DNA from: Paragordius varius
Lineage: Eukaryota > Nematomorpha
Direction of reading: 5' to 3'
DNA: 64,000 nucleotides
Assembly (NCBI GenBank): GCA_964247055.1
Contig: OZ176050.1
Span: 11,408,001 to 11,472,000 of the forward strand
Position numbers and translations under genes: made by a program. Position 1 is the first letter of the stretch. Every line of letters starts with the position of its first letter. Below the pieces are notes generated by a model that was not told the DNA's origin, did not search any database, and saw only the letters and a program-made list of their open reading frames with translations. Shown one piece after another: positions 62,901 through 64,000 of this stretch.

Positions 62901-64000
62901 TAATTTGATTGTTAAAATGTAATAGTGGAATATAATCAATACCCGTATGAGTATTGTTTATATAATTATATTGTTAAAATATAATGGCTGAATGTAAAAA
63001 ATACCCGTATGAGTATGGTTAATATAATTTGTTAAAATGTAATAGTGGAATATAATCAATACCCGTATGAGTATTGTTTATACAATTATATTGTTAAAAT
63101 ATAATGGCTGAATGTAAAAAATACCCGTATGAGTATGGTTAATATAATTTGATTGTTAAAATGTAATAGTGGAATGTAATCAATACCCGTATGAGTATTG
63201 TTTATATAATTATATTGTTAAAATATAATGGCTGAATGTAAAAATACCCGTATGAGTATGATTAATATAATTTGATTGTTAAAATGTAATAGTGGAATAT
63301 AATCAATACCCGTATGAGTATTGTTTATATAATTATATTGTTAAAATATAATGGCTGAATGTAAAAAATACCCGTATGAGTATGATTAATATAATTTGAT
63401 TGTTAAAATGTAATAGTGGAATGTAATCCATACCCGTATGAGTATGGTTAATATAATTTGATTGTTAAAATATAATGGCTGAATGTAAAAAATACCTGTA
63501 TGAGTATGATTAATATAATTTGATTGTTAAAATGTAATAGTGGAATATAATCAATACCCGGATGAGTATTGTTTATATAATTATATTGTTAAAATATAAT
63601 GGCTGAATGTAAAAAATACCCGTATGAGTATGGTTAATATAATTTGATTGTTAAAATGTAATAGTGGAATATAATCAATACCCGTATGAGTATTGTTTAT
63701 ATAATTATATTGTTAAAATATAATGGCTGAATGTAAAAAATACCCGTATGAGTATTGTTTATATAAATTTATTGTTAAAATATAATGGGAATGTAAAAAA
63801 TACCCGTATGAGTATGGTTAATATAATTTGATTGTTAAAATGTAATAGTGGAATGTAATCAATACCCGTATGAGTATTGTTTATATAATTATATTGTTAA
63901 AATATAATGGCTGAATGTAAAAATACCCGTATGAGTATGATTAATATAATTTGATTGTTAAAATGTAATAGTGGAATATAATCAATACCCGTATGAGTAT
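59997..64000. repeat. Satellite DNA: 62-bp monomers grading into 124-bp dimer repeat
   Basis: From 59997 to about 61960 there are about 31 variable copies of a 62-bp monomer (aatacccgtatgagtatggt, taatataatttgattgttaa, aatataatggctgaatgtaa, ac). From about 61960 to the window end two monomer types alternate: A (gtatggttaatataatttga, aatgtaatagtggaatgtaa) and B (gtattgtttatataattata, aatataatggctgaatgtaa). This gives a 124-bp higher-order unit, about 16 copies. The array runs off the right edge; the left edge is the most diverged. Confidence 0.95.

Noticed and set aside
59997-64000. CRISPR-like alternation of repeats and spacers
   Set aside because: The 'spacers' are as conserved as the 'repeats', the period is 62/124 bp and the genome is an intron-rich animal; it is a satellite.

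Overview
This window is AT-rich nuclear DNA from an animal, most likely an arthropod and probably an insect. The evidence is three metazoan genes broken by GT-AG introns, together with Helitron, hAT, RTE-type LINE, SINE and MITE debris and a satellite array. I cannot name the species. All three genes lie on the minus strand, so transcription runs from high to low coordinates.

Layout. (1) 1-17592: a GBF1/garz-type Arf guanine-nucleotide exchange factor with about 31 exons; its 3' end is cut by the window. Its introns hold a hAT transposon remnant and copies of one MITE family. (2) 17593-22885: intergenic, with a near-perfect hairpin at 18.7 kb and a 1.94-kb non-autonomous Helitron. (3) 22886-47043: a PDZ-GEF/RAPGEF2-6-type Rap exchange factor. 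I traced 40 exons with consistent phase, giving 2,611 codons and the domain order cNBD - cNBD - REM - PDZ - RA - RasGEF - long tail. One intron carries a 1.5-kb inverted repeat with a LINE fragment in its loop. (4) 47044-54487: a repeat graveyard with LINE pieces, a tRNA-derived SINE, a Helitron built of 478-bp tandem units and decayed Helitron-like debris. (5) 54488-59352: a GH27 alpha-galactosidase / alpha-N-acetylgalactosaminidase in 7 exons (448 residues). (6) 59353-64000: a short flank with a foldback element, then a satellite that runs off the window. The satellite changes from 62-bp monomers to a 124-bp dimeric higher-order repeat.

Function. The three genes do not form a pathway. GBF1 activates Arf1 at the Golgi, PDZ-GEF activates Rap GTPases at junctions and membranes, and the GH27 enzyme is lysosomal or secreted.

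Most unusual signal: the first recognisable intron of every gene is ultrashort (23, 25 and 21 nt), and GBF1 has a second one of 30 nt. Each is GT-AG, is fixed by protein homology on both sides, and would cause a stop or frameshift if retained. Other introns in the same genes run from about 60 nt to 2.7 kb.
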